Of a stretch of DNA of 64,000 nt, positions 62,517 to 64,000 are shown one piece after another. The DNA lies in the NCBI RefSeq assembly GCF_001426885.1, contig NZ_LMFP01000028.1:927026-991025 (forward strand), given 5' to 3'. Position 1 is the first letter of the stretch. Each line of letters opens with the position of its first letter. Origin of the DNA: Pelomonas sp. Root1444 (GTDB lineage Bacteria > Pseudomonadota > Gammaproteobacteria > Burkholderiales > Burkholderiaceae_C). The translations under genes and the position numbers were made by a program. The notes beneath the pieces were generated by a model. That model saw nothing but the letters and a program-made list of their open reading frames with translations, did no database searches and was not told the origin of the DNA.

Positions 62517-63093
62517 AAAAGACGATGAACGCCGCGATGTTGACGACCACCGTCAACCAGTAGATGCGCCGGAACTTCTGCTTGACGCTCTTGTGGCGCA
62601 GCAGGTGTCGGGCCAGCAGCGCGCCCGGCCAGCCGCAGGCCAGCGACAGCGCATGCAGCGTGTTCTCGGCGACGCGCCAGTCGCCGCCGTCGCCTTGCTT
62701 TTGGGCGGCACGCTTGTCCAGCCAAAAGACGATGAAGGTCGCCGTGCTCATCGCCGAGTACGCGCCCCAGAACCAGTTCGGCACGCCCCAGGCCAGGTGG
62801 CAGGCCAGCACGAAGGCGGCGAAGGCCGGAATGATCAGCAGCACCCGGCCGTCGTCACGCGCCGCAGCCGGCGGCGCGGCGCGCGGCGTCAGGCTGCGCA
62901 CGCCCAGCGCCCGGCGCTTGCCCTGCGCGTCCCGGCCTTCGCGGTAGCTGACTCGCTCGCCCACGAAGGGTCGCTGCGGCCTGAGGCCGAAGGCCTTGAC
63001 GTGAACGAAGAGCTTGGGGCCGCCGCCGTCGGGCGTGATGAAGCCATAGCCCTTGGCGTCGTCCCACTGGGTGAGCGTGCCTTGGCCGCTCAT
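62494..63093 (-). CDS. Cold-shock domain fused to a DUF1294 membrane domain
   Basis: A 199-residue protein. The N-terminal cold-shock-like OB domain (about 1-70) has GTLTQWDDAKGYGFITPDGG near 5-24 and LFVHVKAFG near 28-36, matching RNP1 and RNP2. The C-terminal part has three or more TM helices (about 85-195), with a DKRAAQKQGDGGDWRVAENT segment near 125-144 and LHALSLACGWPGALLARHLL near 146-165 typical of DUF1294. Such CSD-DUF1294 fusions are known in Proteobacteria, function unknown. It overlaps the convergent FAH-like gene by 23 bp. Confidence 0.85.
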   Translation of the reverse strand: MSGQGTLTQWDDAKGYGFITPDGGGPKLFVHVKAFGLRPQRPFVGERVSYREGRDAQGKRRALGVRSLTPRAAPPAAARDDGRVLLIIPAFAAFVLACHLAWGVPNWFWGAYSAMSTATFIVFWLDKRAAQKQGDGGDWRVAENTLHALSLACGWPGALLARHLLRHKSVKQKFRRIYWLTVVVNIAAFIVFFTPLLKS

Positions 63094-63214
63094 CGCGCCT
63101 TCGTCAAATGGGCCAGGAGGGCGATGCGTTTGGGCTGGTCGGGCATGAAGTCTTCTGAACGGGCTGCACGGCGGGCGCCGGCTTGTCGGCGCATTGTGAA
63201 GCCCGAGCTGCGGC

Positions 63215-64000
63215 TTACTGGACGCCCGGCGAAACCCGGAACATCAGCACGCCGTGAGGGGCCACGGTGCCGCCATGGCGGCCGGCGACGGCCTTGGCCT
63301 TCTTGCCCGACCAGAGGTCCAGCACATCGGCCTTGAGCTTGGGCGGCAGCTGGAGCTGCTCCCAGCTCACGGCCATTTCGGCGGGCTTGTCGCCGCGGTT
63401 GAACAGCACGGCGGCACGGTCACCGCCCTGCAGCGGGCGCACCCAGATCTCGAGGTCGCCCTCGCGCCAGACGCGGCGGCCCTGGCGGCCCAGCGGGTCC
63501 TGGTCGACCTTGATGACCTCGGCATTGGTCAGGATGCGCTTCGTGTCGGCGTCCATCTTGGACAGGTCGTTGCCGGCGATCAGCGGCGCGGCAAGCATGG
63601 CCCAGATGGAGAAGTGGCTCTCGTACTCGGTCGCCGTCATGCCGCCGTTACCGACCTCCAGCATGTCGGGGTCGTTCCAGCCGTTGGGGGCGGACTCGCT
63701 CCACAGCTCGGCGTTCATGTCGATGATGTCCAGCAGGCCGTGGGACCATTCTTTCTTGCCCTTCCAGCCGTCCCAGATGTCGCCGGTGGTGCGCCACAGG
63801 TGGCCGATGGCCGGTGCCCAGCGGCCCGGCTGGCTGTTGCCCCATTCGCAGATGGACAGCACGATGTCGCGGCCCGACTCGCGCAGCGCCTTGGCCATGA
63901 TGGTGTAGGCCGCCTCGGGGTTGCGCGGGCCGGTGTAGCACCAGTCGTACTTCAGGTAGTCCACGCCCCACTTGGCGTACTGGCGGGCGTCCTGGAACTC
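63215..64000 (-). CDS. GH27 alpha-galactosidase, C-terminal part
   Basis: The gene continues past base 64000; about 261 codons are visible and the codon frame is open to the window edge. GH27 signatures: WGVDYLKYDWCYTG at the N-terminal side of the fragment with the nucleophile Asp in KYDWC, ESGRDIVLSICEWGNSQPGR, and the acid/base Asp in NGWNDPDMLEVGNGGMT. The C-terminal beta domain (from about residue 170) follows. It removes terminal alpha-galactose from plant galactomannans and raffinose-type sugars. With the galactose/arabinose dehydrogenase nearby it suggests oligosaccharide use. The GTG/Val at 63962-63964 is internal, not a start. Confidence 0.92.
   Translation of the reverse strand, partial: EFQDARQYAKWGVDYLKYDWCYTGPRNPEAAYTIMAKALRESGRDIVLSICEWGNSQPGRWAPAIGHLWRTTGDIWDGWKGKKEWSHGLLDIIDMNAELWSESAPNGWNDPDMLEVGNGGMTATEYESHFSIWAMLAAPLIAGNDLSKMDADTKRILTNAEVIKVDQDPLGRQGRRVWREGDLEIWVRPLQGGDRAAVLFNRGDKPAEMAVSWEQLQLPPKLKADVLDLWSGKKAKAVAGRHGGTVAPHGVLMFRVSPGVQ

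Overview
The window is 64 kb of dense, very GC-rich bacterial chromosome with short intergenic gaps and many 1-8 nt gene overlaps. Gene content points to a betaproteobacterium of the order Burkholderiales, probably the Rubrivivax/Leptothrix/Roseateles side: a DUF3563 micro-protein, a PEP-CTERM lectin plus the relic of a second PEP-CTERM gene, the GC-rich dispersed hairpin repeats common in that order, a sulfate permease operon with a CysB-type regulator, and a large TonB receptor beside arabinan hydrolases. The genus is an inference. I found no rRNA, tRNA, CRISPR array, insertion sequence or prophage gene.

Layout. 0-6.4 kb: end of ferredoxin-NADP reductase, a YeiH-type exporter, an FtsH-like protease, two BON-domain envelope proteins flanking a ferritin-like protein, a DUF3563 micro-gene with its own promoter and terminator, and a DedA-rhodanese fusion. 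6.4-9.3 kb: a compact molybdate operon modBACE behind a ModE-type palindrome. 9.3-13.5 kb: an NTF2-like protein and a cyanate uptake/degradation operon (binding protein, permease, ATPase, cyanase). 13.5-20.1 kb: an unrecognised ORF beside a palindromic repeat, an MFS transporter, a haloperoxidase-like protein, an FAH-family hydratase and a PAS kinase/LuxR regulator pair. 20.2-25.3 kb: sulfate operon sbp-cysT-cysW-cysA followed by a one-domain molbindin and an RBBP9-type hydrolase. 25.3-34.0 kb: an arabinan block (three GH43 enzymes, a GH51 arabinofuranosidase, a SnoaL-like protein, an AraC regulator). 34.1-37.3 kb: a dienelactone hydrolase divergent from a CysB-type regulator and a second sulfate-binding protein. 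37.4-44.1 kb: a DUF1800/DUF1501 pair, a pirin/WrbA-like pair divergent from a LysR regulator, gluQ, and a tandem FKBP isomerase.

44.1-50.3 kb: a decayed TonB-receptor fragment and a set of repeated operator-like palindromes lead into an intact TonB receptor, then DUF6502, PilZ and MgtC proteins and a frameshifted PEP-CTERM relic. 50.3-57.9 kb: the most interesting block, a minus-strand run in which each gene overlaps the next: a kleisin-like, a kite-like, an SMC-like ATPase and a TOPRIM protein (a Wadjet/JetABCD-type anti-plasmid system), then a thioesterase, then a 28-bp near-perfect palindrome, then a ParD-like protein overlapping methionine aminopeptidase. 58-64 kb: PEP-CTERM lectin, a LigB-type dioxygenase, a ThuA-like protein, an arabinose/galactose 1-dehydrogenase, a second FAH-family protein, a cold-shock/DUF1294 membrane protein and the end of a GH27 alpha-galactosidase.

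How it fits together: the window is rich in oxyanion and sulfur/nitrogen acquisition (molybdate, cyanate, sulfate) and in plant hemicellulose use. The GH43/GH51 enzymes would release arabinose, which the 1-dehydrogenase at 60.8-61.7 kb could oxidise by a non-phosphorylative route. The arabinan block lies between two parts of the sulfur regulon, as if inserted there. All functions are read from sequence alone; no database search was run.
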